The notes: generated by a model not told the origin, from the sequence alone. Counted from the stretch's first letter, positions 36,203 through 46,333 are shown. The stretch: 64,000 bases of DNA from Marinomonas arctica (GCF_003259225.1 NZ_QHJF01000029.1:1-64000); one strand, 5' to 3'. Numbers and translations: made by a program.

Positions 36203-36460
36203 TTATAAGCTGTCATTTTCTCGGTGCTTATCCATCACGGTTTGGATAATCTCCTCTGGTGTTTTCAGGCTTAAGCCACTTTTTTCGCCAGCAATCAATG
36301 CAGAACGAAGCTCCTCGATACTATTTTCATTTTCTTTTTGACGTGCTTTACGAATGAGATCGTTAATGACATCACTACGACTGGAAAACTCTTTGCTGTC
36401 AATTTGAGACTGAAGCCATTCGGCATTAGGCTCTGTAATGGAAATACTGGCTCTGGTCAT
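36203..36460 (-). CDS. parD: ParD-like antitoxin without a ParE partner
   Basis: From the ATG at 36460 this 85-residue protein starts MTRASISITEPNAEWL, the ribbon-helix-helix DNA-binding half of ParD antitoxins, followed by the SSRSDVINDLIRKAR helix and a disordered C-terminal tail that normally binds the toxin ParE. No ParE gene lies next to it; the 165 bp downstream carry only stop-rich sequence, so the antitoxin seems orphan. GGAG precedes the chosen ATG. It follows a LysR gene on the same strand. Confidence 0.8.
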   Translation of the reverse strand: MTRASISITEPNAEWLQSQIDSKEFSSRSDVINDLIRKARQKENENSIEELRSALIAGEKSGLSLKTPEEIIQTVMDKHRENDSL

Positions 36461-36548
36461 CTCAATACACTCCATGATGCAGTTATGATGTAACTCAGCA
36501 TCATAACTAGAAAATAAACGCTCATCTAGACTTTCTTTCACCATCCTA

Positions 36549-37448
36549 TCAAAAATATTCTTTCTTATTCTGATACGCCTGCTTGATATGCTCGATCAAT
36601 AACCTCAGTTTTTCCGGCAGGTATTTAGTAAAAGGATAAATAGCGTAGACCCCCAGTCGGCGTGGTTGATAATCCGTCAAGATAGCGACCAGCTTACCTT
36701 GCTGCAAATCTTCATACACACTGCAACGCGGCACATAGACAATTCCAAAACCTGCCAAGGCGGCCTTGCGTAATGCTTGGGCATTATTCGTGGCAAAGCT
36801 ACCGCTAATTCGCACACTCTCTTCGATACCGTTTCGGGTAAAGCGCCAATCGAACGAGCCTTGGGCTTGGTAGGTATAAGCTAGACAGTTATGGTCTTTC
36901 AAAGCCTCTAAATCTCTGACTTCGCCATGACGCTCCACGTAACTGGGCGAGCAACAGACAATCCAGTTGGATTGAATTAACGGCTTGGCGATCAAACTAG
37001 AGTCTTCCAGCTTGCCTGTACGAATCGCCAGATCCAGTCCTTCGCCCACCAAATCCACAAAGTCATTTTCTAGGCGCATATCCACGCTGATATTGGGATA
37101 TTTCTGACAAAACTCGGCAATGGCTTCGGCCAGTAATAACTCCCCCGAAATCGTCGGTACAGACATCTTTATGGTGCCTGTTAAGCCTTGGCTAAAGGCC
37201 GACACTGAGGCAATCGCATCGTTTACTTGGCCTTCAATATTTTTGGCGTGAACGTATAAACTCTCGCCCGCTTCGGTCAGACTGAGTCGTCTTGTGGTGC
37301 GATGAATCAACTGCGCACCGAGATCTTGTTCCAGTTTACTAATGCGTTTGCTCAGCGCTGGCGTTGACAAGCCTGCTTGCTCTGCGGCTTTATTAAACGA
37401 ACCCGCATCGGCGACATTCACAAAAAGCGTTAAGTCTGCAGCGTTCAC
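36549..37448 (-). CDS. LysR-family regulator divergent from lldD
   Basis: This 299-residue LysR protein has the winged HTH at residues about 1-60 (GSFNKAAEQAGLSTPALSKRI) and the LysR effector domain. It is read away from lldD with a 119-bp shared control region, so it is a candidate regulator of lactate oxidation. The ATG at 37448 has AACGTCTTAATGGAAAAAGGGATAAT-like sequence upstream with GGGATAAT as ribosome site. The effector, perhaps a hydroxyacid, is not known. Confidence 0.87.
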   Translation of the reverse strand: MNAADLTLFVNVADAGSFNKAAEQAGLSTPALSKRISKLEQDLGAQLIHRTTRRLSLTEAGESLYVHAKNIEGQVNDAIASVSAFSQGLTGTIKMSVPTISGELLLAEAIAEFCQKYPNISVDMRLENDFVDLVGEGLDLAIRTGKLEDSSLIAKPLIQSNWIVCCSPSYVERHGEVRDLEALKDHNCLAYTYQAQGSFDWRFTRNGIEESVRISGSFATNNAQALRKAALAGFGIVYVPRCSVYEDLQQGKLVAILTDYQPRRLGVYAIYPFTKYLPEKLRLLIEHIKQAYQNKKEYF

Positions 37449-37567
37449 AATCGATTATCCCTTTTTCCATTAAGACGTTTTAAGAAACAGTTTATTACTT
37501 TATGTCGTATTTATCACAAATAAAACTAGGACTATAGTTAAGGAATAAAATAAAAGGAGCAAAATCC

Positions 37568-38716
37568 ATGCGTCTCAAAGATTGCCACAATTTCCAAGAC
37601 TTTCGCACCCTAGCCAAAAAACGTCTACCAAGCCCCATTTTTAATTACATTGATGGCGGCGCAGACGATGAAACCACCTACCGCCGCAACACCGCCGCCT
37701 TTGAAACCTGCGATCTTGTGCCCAGCGTCCTGACTGGCGTAAAAAACGTGGACTTATCTGTCACCGTCATGGGGCAAAAACTCGCACTGCCCATCTATTG
37801 CTCACCCACCGCACTACAACGCTTATTCCATCATGATGGCGAAAGAGCCGTCGCCAATGCCGCCGAAAAATACGGCACCATGTTTGGCGTTTCCTCCCTT
37901 GGCACCGTGAGCATGGAAGAAATCGCCAAGCAAACCACCACCCCTCAGGTCTACCAGTTTTACTTTCATAAAGACCGAGAGCTCAACCGTGCCATGATGC
38001 AACGCGCCAAAGATTCAGGCATACAAGTAATGATGCTCACCGTTGACTCCATTACTGGCGGCAACCGCGAACGCGACCTTCGCACAGGCTTCGCCATTCC
38101 TTTTAAATTAAATCTAAAAGGCATGCTGCAATTTATTCTGAAACCTATGTGGGGCATTAACTACGTGACTCACGAGAAATTTCGCTTACCGCAACTGGAA
38201 GAACACGTCGACATGGGCTCTGGTGCCACCTCAATTGGCGACTACTTTACCAACATGCTCGATCCATCAATGAACTGGGACGACGTGGCAGAGATGGTGA
38301 AATTCTGGGACGGACAGTTCTGCTTAAAAGGCATTATGAGTCGAGAAGACGCTCGTAAAGCAGTGGAAATTGGCTGCACGGGTATCATCATTTCCAACCA
38401 CGGCGGTCGTCAGCTTGATGGTTCCCGCAGCTCATTCGATCAGCTCGCAGAAATCGTCGATGAAGTGGGCGATGAAATCGACGTCATCTTCGACAGTGGC
38501 GTACAGCGCGGCACCCACGTACTCAAAGCCTTATCCCTCGGCGCAAAAGCCGTCGGCATCGGCCGCATGTACTTATACCCACTCGCCGCCGCAGGACAAC
38601 CCGGCGTCGAGCGCGCACTCGGACTCATGAAAGCCGAACTCGAACGCGACATGAAGCTCATGGGCAAAACATCAATTGATCAACTGACGAGAGATAACCT
38701 GCGGTTTCGGTCTTAG
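37568..38716 (+). CDS. lldD: FMN-dependent L-lactate dehydrogenase/alpha-hydroxyacid oxidase
   Basis: This 382-residue FMN enzyme oxidises L-lactate or a related L-2-hydroxyacid to the keto acid and passes electrons on to the membrane. The FMN-binding signature SNHGGRQLDGSRSS contains the catalytic His and substrate-binding Arg; FDSGVQRGTHVLKALSLGA is the phosphate-binding segment. Length matches LldD (about 380-396). AAAAGGAGC precedes the ATG. In this region it could take up L-lactate formed from rhamnose via lactaldehyde. Its 3' end is duplicated in decayed form at 46333-46435. Confidence 0.9.
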   Translation: MRLKDCHNFQDFRTLAKKRLPSPIFNYIDGGADDETTYRRNTAAFETCDLVPSVLTGVKNVDLSVTVMGQKLALPIYCSPTALQRLFHHDGERAVANAAEKYGTMFGVSSLGTVSMEEIAKQTTTPQVYQFYFHKDRELNRAMMQRAKDSGIQVMMLTVDSITGGNRERDLRTGFAIPFKLNLKGMLQFILKPMWGINYVTHEKFRLPQLEEHVDMGSGATSIGDYFTNMLDPSMNWDDVAEMVKFWDGQFCLKGIMSREDARKAVEIGCTGIIISNHGGRQLDGSRSSFDQLAEIVDEVGDEIDVIFDSGVQRGTHVLKALSLGAKAVGIGRMYLYPLAAAGQPGVERALGLMKAELERDMKLMGKTSIDQLTRDNLRFRS

Positions 38717-38742
38717 TCTTCGACTGTATTAGACTGCTAAAT

Positions 38743-38774
38743 AAAAAGAGGGAAGAAATAGAGTCCCTCTTTTT
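38743..38774. terminator. Bidirectional terminator
   Basis: AAAAAGAGGGA (38743-38753) and TCCCTCTTTTT (38764-38774) form an 11-bp stem between lldD and the convergent ABC ATPase gene. Confidence 0.87.
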
Positions 38775-38791
38775 ACTGATCGTGTCGCCCC

Positions 38792-39769
38792 CTAGAAAAG
38801 ATGTTCTTTTCCCTCTTGTGGTGTGGCGTATATAGTACTTCCAGCCGTAATAGAGAAGTCCCCATCCGCACGGGCCACCAGCATTCCCAATGACTCAACG
38901 TGAATATGGACAATGGCATCCGCACCTAATTGTTCAATGTGCTTAACAACGCCTTTCCATTTCCCTTCTTTCGGCGATAAAGTCAAATGCTCAGGACGTA
39001 TTCCGTAAAGATCAGCGTTATGTTCCTTGGCAATAGCCCCTTCAAACAAGTTCATTTTTGGACTACCAATGAAACCGGCTACAAAAGGCGTCTGGGGATG
39101 ATGATATAGCTCCATAGGCGTGCCAACCTGCTCAATATGACCTGCATTGAGTACCACAATCTTGTCAGCCATTGTCATGGCTTCAATTTGATCGTGGGTA
39201 ACATAGATCATGGTGGCATTCAAAGTGGCATGCAGCTCCGTCAATTCGATGCGCATTTTAGAACGTAACGCCGCATCCAGATTAGAAAGCGGTTCATCAA
39301 ACAAAAACACTTCTGGCTCTCGTACGATGGCCCGACCAATCGCCACACGCTGACGCTGTCCACCAGACAGATCTTTGGGTTTGCGATCCAGAAGAGATTC
39401 AAGCTGCAACATTTCAGCGGCGGCATTAACCCTTTCTTTAATTTCGCTTTTAGGGCGCTTAGCTAAACTAAGACCAAAGCCAATATTATCTCTGACAGTC
39501 AGGTGCGGATATAGAGCATAACTTTGAAATACCATAGCAATGCCACGATCAATTGGATCGGATTTAGTGACATCCTTTTCTCCGATCTCAATGGTACCGC
39601 TGGTTGCGTCTTCCAAACCTGAGATAATACGTAACAAGGTGGATTTTCCGCAGCCGGAAGGTCCGACAAACACACAAAACTCGCCATCATTCACGTCTAA
39701 ATCAATGCCTTTCAGAATTTTAACGCCATTAAATTCTTTGTGTATATTTTTTAATCTTACGGTAGCCAT
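38792..39769 (-). CDS. Carbohydrate ABC importer ATPase (MalK/UgpC type)
   Basis: This 325-residue ATPase powers a sugar ABC importer. Walker A is GPSGCGKST, signature [10 protein letters not shown], Walker [14 protein letters not shown], and the C-terminal TOBE-like regulatory domain (about residues 240-325) is as in MalK and UgpC, but shorter. It is the last gene of the operon GH78-binding protein-permease-permease-ATPase on the minus strand. The ATG at 39769 lies 4 bp after the permease stop. Because of the GH78 enzyme, the substrate is likely a rhamnoside. Confidence 0.93.
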   Translation of the reverse strand: MATVRLKNIHKEFNGVKILKGIDLDVNDGEFCVFVGPSGCGKSTLLRIISGLEDATSGTIEIGEKDVTKSDPIDRGIAMVFQSYALYPHLTVRDNIGFGLSLAKRPKSEIKERVNAAAEMLQLESLLDRKPKDLSGGQRQRVAIGRAIVREPEVFLFDEPLSNLDAALRSKMRIELTELHATLNATMIYVTHDQIEAMTMADKIVVLNAGHIEQVGTPMELYHHPQTPFVAGFIGSPKMNLFEGAIAKEHNADLYGIRPEHLTLSPKEGKWKGVVKHIEQLGADAIVHIHVESLGMLVARADGDFSITAGSTIYATPQEGKEHLF

Positions 39770-39773
39770 CGTT

Positions 39774-40598
39774 TTATCCTTTTACTGCGCCAGCGGTCAT
39801 ACCTTTTACAATTTGCTTATTAAAGAAAATAAACATAATAAGAGGCGGTATGGTGACGAGAAGAATGTTCATAAAAAGCAAATTCATCTGGGAAGAAAAC
39901 TGACTTTGAAAGTTATACAGAGTCAATTGTACGGTCACGTTATCTTTGCCCGGCAAGTAATACAGTGGGTTGGTAAAGTCATTAAATATGGTCACAGATT
40001 GAACCAAGATAACCGTTACCGTTACTGGTTTTAACAGGGGCAATATAACTTTAAAAAATACCTGCCAAGGTTTAGCACCGTCAATGATGGCGGCTTCATC
40101 AAGATCTCTTGGAATACTGGCAATAAAAGAGCGAAACAGCAGTACCGAGAAAGAAAGACCGTAGGCCACCTGTATCAAAATCATACCGTGTAAGGTTTTA
40201 AATAAATGCAGTTCTTTAAGCAGCCAAATCGTTGGTACAACGGCAGGCGGAATCATCAATCCGGCCAGTATCAAAGCGTAAATAAAACCATTCCATTTAG
40301 ATGGTCTTCTTTGTATAACATAACCAATCATAGCCGCAGAAATAACTAACAATGAAATAGCACCAACGGTAATCACGGTTGAATTAAAATAGGCAAGCAG
40401 CAACATATAGTTTCTGGCTTGAATTACTGCCACTAAGTTATCCCAAAATAACCATTCAGAAGGCCATGATAGCCCTAGTTGAGAAGCCTCTGCCGCCGAT
40501 TTTACCGCCGTGAGGCCAATAAAAATAAAAGGCGTAACAAAGATTAAAACGCCAATAACCAGAGCTATAACACCATTGATAATTTGCTGACGTTTCAT
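39774..40598 (-). CDS. Carbohydrate ABC importer permease, MalG type
   Basis: This 274-residue inner-membrane permease belongs to the MalG/UgpE family, with six membrane segments and the EAA loop [24 protein letters not shown]. It forms the second channel subunit of the importer. The ATG overlaps the stop codon of the other permease by 4 bp. Residues about 10-30 are the first membrane segment. No binding motif reveals the substrate; the operon context indicates an oligosaccharide. Confidence 0.92.
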   Translation of the reverse strand: MKRQQIINGVIALVIGVLIFVTPFIFIGLTAVKSAAEASQLGLSWPSEWLFWDNLVAVIQARNYMLLLAYFNSTVITVGAISLLVISAAMIGYVIQRRPSKWNGFIYALILAGLMIPPAVVPTIWLLKELHLFKTLHGMILIQVAYGLSFSVLLFRSFIASIPRDLDEAAIIDGAKPWQVFFKVILPLLKPVTVTVILVQSVTIFNDFTNPLYYLPGKDNVTVQLTLYNFQSQFSSQMNLLFMNILLVTIPPLIMFIFFNKQIVKGMTAGAVKG

Positions 40599-41455
40599 AA
40601 GTCCACCTCTCTACGGTTGAACCAATACGTTAGAGGAATCACAATAAAAGCCACCAGCGCAAACAAAATAATGTTACCTGCTGTCGAAAGCCCATAGAAA
40701 CCAGCCTGATACTGTTTATAGATAACCGAAGCTAATACATCAGAAGAAAATCCAGGGCCGCCTTTTGTCATCGCCCAAATGATATCGAATGAACGTAAGC
40801 CACCAATCAAAGAAAGCGTTACCACTGTCACTGTAGCCGGACGAACCAGGGGAACCGTTATGCGGAAAAACATTTGCAACTTAGTAGCACCGTCAATGCG
40901 TGCAGCTTCATAATAATCAGAACTTATGGTCGCAAGACCTGCAATATAAATCAGTGTGGCCAGCCCAACCCCTTTCCAAATATCCACTAAGGCAACAGAG
41001 AAAAGCGCCAAATTAGGATCAATCAGCCAAGCAGGACCTTGAATACCAAAATAACTTAGCCCTATGTTTAACATCCCTCTTGCTGGGTGCATGATTTCCG
41101 CGAAGGCAATGCCGACACCTATGGTAGAGACCAAAACAGGGAAGAAAATCAAGGTTCTTAGAAAGCTTTGTCCCAGTAAGCCTGATGTCAATAAAACAGC
41201 CAGTAACAATCCCAAAACAGACTTGGCTATAGATGTAAGCACACCAAAAATCACCGTATTCACAACCCCAGTGATTAGAAAAGGCTCCCTCAAAAACTGA
41301 TAATAATTTTCCAAACCAATAAAACGGGTTTCAAATAAATCCCAATGGGTCAAACTAAACCAAAAAGCGGCAACCGTTGGCACTAGAAATAGCACCAGAT
41401 ACACCAGCCCTCCCGGTAAAATAAACCAATATGGGTAAGATCGACTACTTTTCAT
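40595..41455 (-). CDS. Carbohydrate ABC importer permease, MalF type
   Basis: This 286-residue permease is of the MalF/UgpA family with six membrane segments and the EAA loop YYEAARIDGATKLQMFFRITVP. The ATG at 41455 is chosen because GGAGGATTT precedes it. The DNA upstream reads AAGGAGGTGATTGGAGG, a double and near-perfect Shine-Dalgarno complement. A GTG at 41470 is in frame but lies inside that ribosome site. It overlaps the MalG-type gene by 4 bp. Confidence 0.92.
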   Translation of the reverse strand: MKSSRSYPYWFILPGGLVYLVLFLVPTVAAFWFSLTHWDLFETRFIGLENYYQFLREPFLITGVVNTVIFGVLTSIAKSVLGLLLAVLLTSGLLGQSFLRTLIFFPVLVSTIGVGIAFAEIMHPARGMLNIGLSYFGIQGPAWLIDPNLALFSVALVDIWKGVGLATLIYIAGLATISSDYYEAARIDGATKLQMFFRITVPLVRPATVTVVTLSLIGGLRSFDIIWAMTKGGPGFSSDVLASVIYKQYQAGFYGLSTAGNIILFALVAFIVIPLTYWFNRREVDL

Positions 41456-41517
41456 AAATCCTCCAATCACCTCCTTATTAGTCGCCTTTTTACAGCGCTA
41501 ACAAGGAGATAAAGCCC

Positions 41518-42795
41518 TTACCAATTTGGTAGATTCAGCTGTCTGGCCTGCTTCGCAACATCTTGGTCATAAAGCTCAGCCGCTGATTGTGCATTTCTAA
41601 TACCCGATCCCACCTCAACGGTAAGTTGTTCAAGCATTGGACCTTTTATTGGCGAAAGGAACTCTAAAGCGGGAGCTGTGCGGCCTTCTTCTTGAAAATA
41701 AGGCAACATGTCTTTCACCGCAGGGTAAACATTATCCGGTAGAGTACAGCCTTTTATTAGATAAGGGCCATTGGCACCAATGGCTTTAGTAATGGCATCA
41801 CAAGCGTCGACTGTTGCGATGTAGTTTAGGAAAGCTTTAGCCTCTTCTTTTTGATCACTTTCTTTTGGAATGTAATAACCGGCCGGCATCCAAACCGTTA
41901 AGCCATTTTTATCCGCGTCATCTCCAGGTTGAGCGAAGAACCCAACATCCTCAATATAATCTGGCGTATTCAGCTTAATAGAGGGAATAGCAAACGTCAG
42001 CATAGGGTAGTGAGCCGCTTTACCAGTGGCAACCATGTTTAAGCCATCGTTATAAGTCGCAGCCCCATAATAATCATTAAAATAGCCAGCCTCAGACACC
42101 TGCTGAAGCTTTTCAAAGCCTCTCAATGCCGCAGGCGTAGTAGCAAAATTAGCCTTGTTATTCGTATAGTCTGTCGCAAAATTTGGTTTTTCTGCTTGCA
42201 CATTAAAAAAATCAGAAAGGACAAGTAATTGTGAGGTCCATGTATCTCTATAGGTTTGCGCAATGGGCGCAGATTTTGATTTTTCGGCGATAATCGCGCA
42301 GTTTTCCATAAACTCTTGCCACGTTTTTGGCACCTTAAGTCCTAACTCTTCATAAACACGCTTGTTATAAAATATGCCTCCTCCCATCGCAGTTTGTATC
42401 GGCACAGCATAAACATTTCCCTTGTCGTCACTCACCGTACTGGTGAAACTCGACAAAATATTGGAGAAATTAGCCAGATCATTAATAGGCTCAAGTGTTC
42501 TTGAGGGTCGCAAAGCTTGCAATAACGACCCTGAGTTATAGAGAAAAACATCCGCCATTTCACCTGTTGCAAGGCGCGTTTTGACAATATTATCCCCTTC
42601 ACCTCCTCCAGGTCTTAACTCGATCTCAAACGTTATATCAGGGTTAAGTTTGCTGTAAGCAGATGTCAGGGCTTGCGTTAAAGCCACAGTATCTGGGCTG
42701 TTATCGACAAGTATGCTTAACTCAGTCGCATTTGATATGGACGCACCCAATACAACGAAAGTTGAGATAATCAGTTTGTTCGCTCTGTTTTTCAT
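41518..42795 (-). CDS. Carbohydrate ABC importer, extracellular solute-binding protein
   Basis: This 425-residue periplasmic protein has a signal peptide (residues about 1-23, ending in SNA) and the family 1 solute-binding fold (PF01547/PF13416). PAGYYIPKESDQKEEAKAFL near the C-terminal half is typical. It should bind a rhamnoside or rhamnose-containing oligosaccharide for the MalF/MalG-type permease. The ATG at 42795 has AAAGGGG before it; the frame stays open to 42849. It lies 57 bp after the GH78 gene in the same operon. Confidence 0.9.
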   Translation of the reverse strand: MKNRANKLIISTFVVLGASISNATELSILVDNSPDTVALTQALTSAYSKLNPDITFEIELRPGGGEGDNIVKTRLATGEMADVFLYNSGSLLQALRPSRTLEPINDLANFSNILSSFTSTVSDDKGNVYAVPIQTAMGGGIFYNKRVYEELGLKVPKTWQEFMENCAIIAEKSKSAPIAQTYRDTWTSQLLVLSDFFNVQAEKPNFATDYTNNKANFATTPAALRGFEKLQQVSEAGYFNDYYGAATYNDGLNMVATGKAAHYPMLTFAIPSIKLNTPDYIEDVGFFAQPGDDADKNGLTVWMPAGYYIPKESDQKEEAKAFLNYIATVDACDAITKAIGANGPYLIKGCTLPDNVYPAVKDMLPYFQEEGRTAPALEFLSPIKGPMLEQLTVEVGSGIRNAQSAAELYDQDVAKQARQLNLPNW

Positions 42796-42852
42796 ATTAC
42801 ACCCCTTTTTTAAATTTATTGTTGGGTAAAAAATACTATTATGGACCAAAGG

Positions 42853-45165
42853 TTAAAGACTAAAGACAAGCTCATTCTTCCCAGTCAAACGCATTCTGTT
42901 ACTGGATAAATTACCGACTGATTGACCATTTACTTGCGCCACTTTTTTATGTTCATCAAGAAGCAAAATCCCCGTGCAGCCATCCGGTAAAGACAGTGCA
43001 TAACTGGCTTTATTTCCCTCCAATTTCCACCTAACCTCTATCCGACCTAAACGGCAATCATGCCACATAGACACCTGGCCTAAGGCGGGTAAGAAAGTTG
43101 GATCGATCGATACTTCTTGATAACCTGGCGCATGTGCAACAGGACTTACGCCTGCAACGGACTCGAACAACCACTGACAAACCGCACCATATGCATAATG
43201 GTTATAGCTGTTCATATCTGGATCATAAATAGTGCCGTCTTCGCCAATCGCATCCCAGCGCTCCCAAATGGTCGTTGCGCCACGCTCAACTTGATATAAC
43301 CATCCTGGCACCTTGTTGTTTAAAAACACCTTTTCAGCCAAATCCGTCATACCAAGCTTGCTTAACGCTGGTAACAAGGCAGGCGTACCAATGAATCCTG
43401 TACCTATAAGATAATCAGCGTCTACGATCACATCGTGAAAATATTGTTTGGCTGACCGATAATATTGTTCTGGTACCAAATCGTACAAAAATGCCAGTGC
43501 ATAAGAGGTTTGATCATTGTGCGCAAGACGACCCGTGTTGCTAAAATACTCATCGGCGAAAGCGGTTTTTATACGCGCAGCACGTTGTTCTAGTGCAGTA
43601 GAAGCATCCGTCAGAGCAAGAAGGTTCGCTACTTTTGCCGCTATATCTGTGGAGATATAGTGATAAAGAGTCGCCGCACAATCATCCGCAATAGTGGGTC
43701 GAGGTTTACGATTATCGCCAACAGGCTGTAACCAATCACCAAAGGTAAAGCCATGAGCGCCCCATTTTAAGTTCGGCTTTATGATCGGGCCGTCAGAAAT
43801 AGACCAAAGGTAATCCACCCAACGTTGCATGGCAGGAAAACATTCTTTAAGCACATCCACGTTGCCATAATGCAAATACATCTGCCAAGGCATGACCGTA
43901 ATCACATCCCCCCAGCCTGTAGACCCCGCCCAATCACCGAAAAACTTATCGGGATAGAGTAGAGTCGGATCGGGAGAGAAATGCGAAATGGCACCATTAG
44001 GACGTTGGTCGTGCATCACATCACGTAAATATTTAATAAAAAAGGACTCACAGTCGGCCAACCAACAAGCGGTCCCTGCGAACACTTGCGCATCCCCCGT
44101 CCAACCTAAACGCTCATCGCGTTGCGGACAATCGGTTGGTATTTCAATAAAGTTGGAACGTTGTGACCACAGTGTGTTTTGCACAAGTCGATTAACAGCG
44201 GGGACATCACACTCAAATCCAGCCATGACTTGCGGAACCGAGGTTAAAGGAATCTGTTGAATGGCATGCAATTTAGCATCGCCTGTTATTTTCACTCTTG
44301 CATAGCGAAATCCCATAAATGTAAAACGAGGTTCATACGATTCAATGCCATTTCCACTTAATGTATATTGATTTGCCACACGCGCTGCACGGTAATTTCG
44401 ACGATCAAAACGCCCCTCAGCGTCTAATACTTCCGCAAAATCAATATACAGTTTTGCCCCTCTTTCCCCTTCAACTTTAAGACGAATAACACCGCTGCAA
44501 TTCTGCCCAAAGTCGACAATCAGATTATCGTTTTCTTGCCAGGTTTTCAGGGGGTTTACCGCAGATAATGCTTTCACCCCATTGGTTTCATGCTTAACCA
44601 ACAAAACTTTATCAAACTCGATTTCTTTCACGCCATGAGACGCTACAAGCGTATCTTCACGAGCATCATAGTCTTCGCCAAAGTAGATACCAGATTGCAA
44701 AACTGGGGTAACACCGGAACGCCAACTTTTATCGGTCTTACACACTATGTCATCGTCTGCTTCAAGCTGTGCAATTACGCCAAGCGTGTCACCCCAGCAA
44801 TTTAAGATTTTGCAGTCTTCCCACATTATCTGTGATCGATACCAGCCATCCGCGAGCCAGATTTCGATTTTATTAATACCAGGTTGTAGGTATTCCTTTA
44901 CTTCATAGGTTTGAAAAGAAAGACGGTCGTCATAACACGTCAGGCCTGGCGTGAGATAATCATCTCCCACTTTACGACCATTCAAGAATACTTGGTACAG
45001 CCCTAGCGCTGAGATACTTAACTGCACAGCACTTTTGATTGTAGGCAATACAAACTCGGAACAAACAAAACTCGAACGAGAACCAACACCGCCATCACAC
45101 AATGGCGAAATCATATCGGCTTCCCAAGTGACCGCTAAACTATGGGATAAAACTTTATTACGCAT
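42853..45165 (-). CDS. GH78 alpha-L-rhamnosidase, intracellular
   Basis: This 770-residue enzyme removes terminal alpha-L-rhamnose from rhamnosides. The domains run from an N-terminal beta domain with FLNGRKVGDDYLTPG (residues about 45-60) to the catalytic (alpha/alpha)6 barrel with IPTDCPQRDERLGWTGDAQ and GATTIWERWDAIG and a C-terminal beta domain. These match the GH78 domains PF08531, PF05592, PF17389 and PF17390. There is no signal peptide, so it acts on imported sugar. The ATG at 45165 follows AAAGGACT. First gene of the importer operon; a LacI gene is divergent. Confidence 0.93.
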   Translation of the reverse strand: MRNKVLSHSLAVTWEADMISPLCDGGVGSRSSFVCSEFVLPTIKSAVQLSISALGLYQVFLNGRKVGDDYLTPGLTCYDDRLSFQTYEVKEYLQPGINKIEIWLADGWYRSQIMWEDCKILNCWGDTLGVIAQLEADDDIVCKTDKSWRSGVTPVLQSGIYFGEDYDAREDTLVASHGVKEIEFDKVLLVKHETNGVKALSAVNPLKTWQENDNLIVDFGQNCSGVIRLKVEGERGAKLYIDFAEVLDAEGRFDRRNYRAARVANQYTLSGNGIESYEPRFTFMGFRYARVKITGDAKLHAIQQIPLTSVPQVMAGFECDVPAVNRLVQNTLWSQRSNFIEIPTDCPQRDERLGWTGDAQVFAGTACWLADCESFFIKYLRDVMHDQRPNGAISHFSPDPTLLYPDKFFGDWAGSTGWGDVITVMPWQMYLHYGNVDVLKECFPAMQRWVDYLWSISDGPIIKPNLKWGAHGFTFGDWLQPVGDNRKPRPTIADDCAATLYHYISTDIAAKVANLLALTDASTALEQRAARIKTAFADEYFSNTGRLAHNDQTSYALAFLYDLVPEQYYRSAKQYFHDVIVDADYLIGTGFIGTPALLPALSKLGMTDLAEKVFLNNKVPGWLYQVERGATTIWERWDAIGEDGTIYDPDMNSYNHYAYGAVCQWLFESVAGVSPVAHAPGYQEVSIDPTFLPALGQVSMWHDCRLGRIEVRWKLEGNKASYALSLPDGCTGILLLDEHKKVAQVNGQSVGNLSSNRMRLTGKNELVFSL

Positions 45166-45209
45166 ATTAAGTAGTCCTTTCTGCTTATTTTTATAATGAC
45201 TTGTAAAAG

Positions 45210-45225
45210 TGTAGAACGTTATACA
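45210..45225. promoter_or_regulatory. Candidate LacI-type operator between the GH78 and LacI genes
   Basis: TGTAGAACGTTATACA is a 16-bp palindrome with one mismatched pair and a central CG, in the gap shared by the divergent GH78 operon and the LacI gene. Confidence 0.55.
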
Positions 45226-45310
45226 AATAATAAGTAGAAACAAAACTTCATTTCAAGTACTTTCTATAAAATTTTAAAAAAATAGTATTTCCCTAAGTAA
45301 ATGGCCTTAC

Positions 45311-46333
45311 ATGCAAATTGAAAAAACAATGAAAAAAGTCACCATTAAGGATGTAGCTAAAGACGCTGAGGTATCTGTAGCTGCCGTCTCAAAGGTAATC
45401 CGAAGTGCCTATGGCGTTAGCCCATCACTAAAAGAAAAAGTAGAAAAATCAATTAAAAAGCTAGGTTATAGACCAAACACCTCAGCAAGGGGGATGCGAG
45501 GCAGAACCTTTACGGTAGGCGTGCTGATTGTCAATTTGGGCAATGCTTATTTGCCAAAGCTACTAGAAAAAATAAACGCAACCCTTTCAATATCAGGTTA
45601 TAAAATGCTGATTGGCTTAGGGCAAAGCGAGCTGTCTATTGAGTCTTCACTCATAGAATCCATGATGGATAGCAATGTAGACGGCTTGATTTTAATTGCC
45701 CCTCGTCTTTCAGATTCCGCATTAGAAAAATACGCAAAACAAATACCTATGGCAGTGGTTGGCCATATTGAAAACACAGCAACAAGCTTTGACACCATCA
45801 ATGGCGATGATTTCTTAGGAGCAGAATTAGCCACTCAAGCCCTCGTCGAGACGGGCATAAAAAACATAAAAATGATCAGTCAACCGCTAAGAGAGTTTAA
45901 TAAAGTCGATTTGAACCAAGAACGTGAGCGTGGTTTTTTACATACCCTGACGAAAGCAAACCATAACGATGTAGCCGAAGACCGTATTTTCCGAGTCTCC
46001 AACAACGAAGACGAGCTGAAAAAAGAACTCGCTCTTTTTTTAGATGAGCAAACACTGCCATGTGCTATTTTTTGCTGGAGTGACATTCATGCCATTCCGC
46101 TACTAGATGAATGTATAAAACGTCAACTCACACCGCAAAAAGACGTGTTTATTATTGGTTACGATAATACGCCATTAGCATCCTATGCCATGGTCAACCT
46201 TTCCAGTATCGATCAACAAGCAGAACAACAAGGCGAACTGGCCGCTAATGCACTATTAGAACGCATAAAAGGCCGAAATACGGCCAAGCACCTTCTGGTT
46301 GAACCATCATTAATATCCCGAAAATCGCATTAG
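45311..46333 (+). CDS. LacI-family regulator of the rhamnoside operon
   Basis: This 340-residue repressor has the LacI HTH at residues about 8-55 (TIKDVAKDAEVSVAAVSKVI) and an effector domain with SNVDGLILIAPR-like sequence. It is divergent from the GH78-importer operon and probably controls it. The start is ATG 45311 or 45329; neither has a strong ribosome site. Its stop codon (46331-46333) lies exactly at the left edge of the decayed lldD tail, so its last codons lie against a rearrangement boundary. Effector presumably a rhamnose derivative. Confidence 0.86.
   Translation: MQIEKTMKKVTIKDVAKDAEVSVAAVSKVIRSAYGVSPSLKEKVEKSIKKLGYRPNTSARGMRGRTFTVGVLIVNLGNAYLPKLLEKINATLSISGYKMLIGLGQSELSIESSLIESMMDSNVDGLILIAPRLSDSALEKYAKQIPMAVVGHIENTATSFDTINGDDFLGAELATQALVETGIKNIKMISQPLREFNKVDLNQERERGFLHTLTKANHNDVAEDRIFRVSNNEDELKKELALFLDEQTLPCAIFCWSDIHAIPLLDECIKRQLTPQKDVFIIGYDNTPLASYAMVNLSSIDQQAEQQGELAANALLERIKGRNTAKHLLVEPSLISRKSH

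Noticed and set aside
36461-36544. N-terminal extension of ParD to 36544
   Set aside because: The extra 28 residues do not match the family, and a GGAG ribosome site precedes the ATG at 36460.
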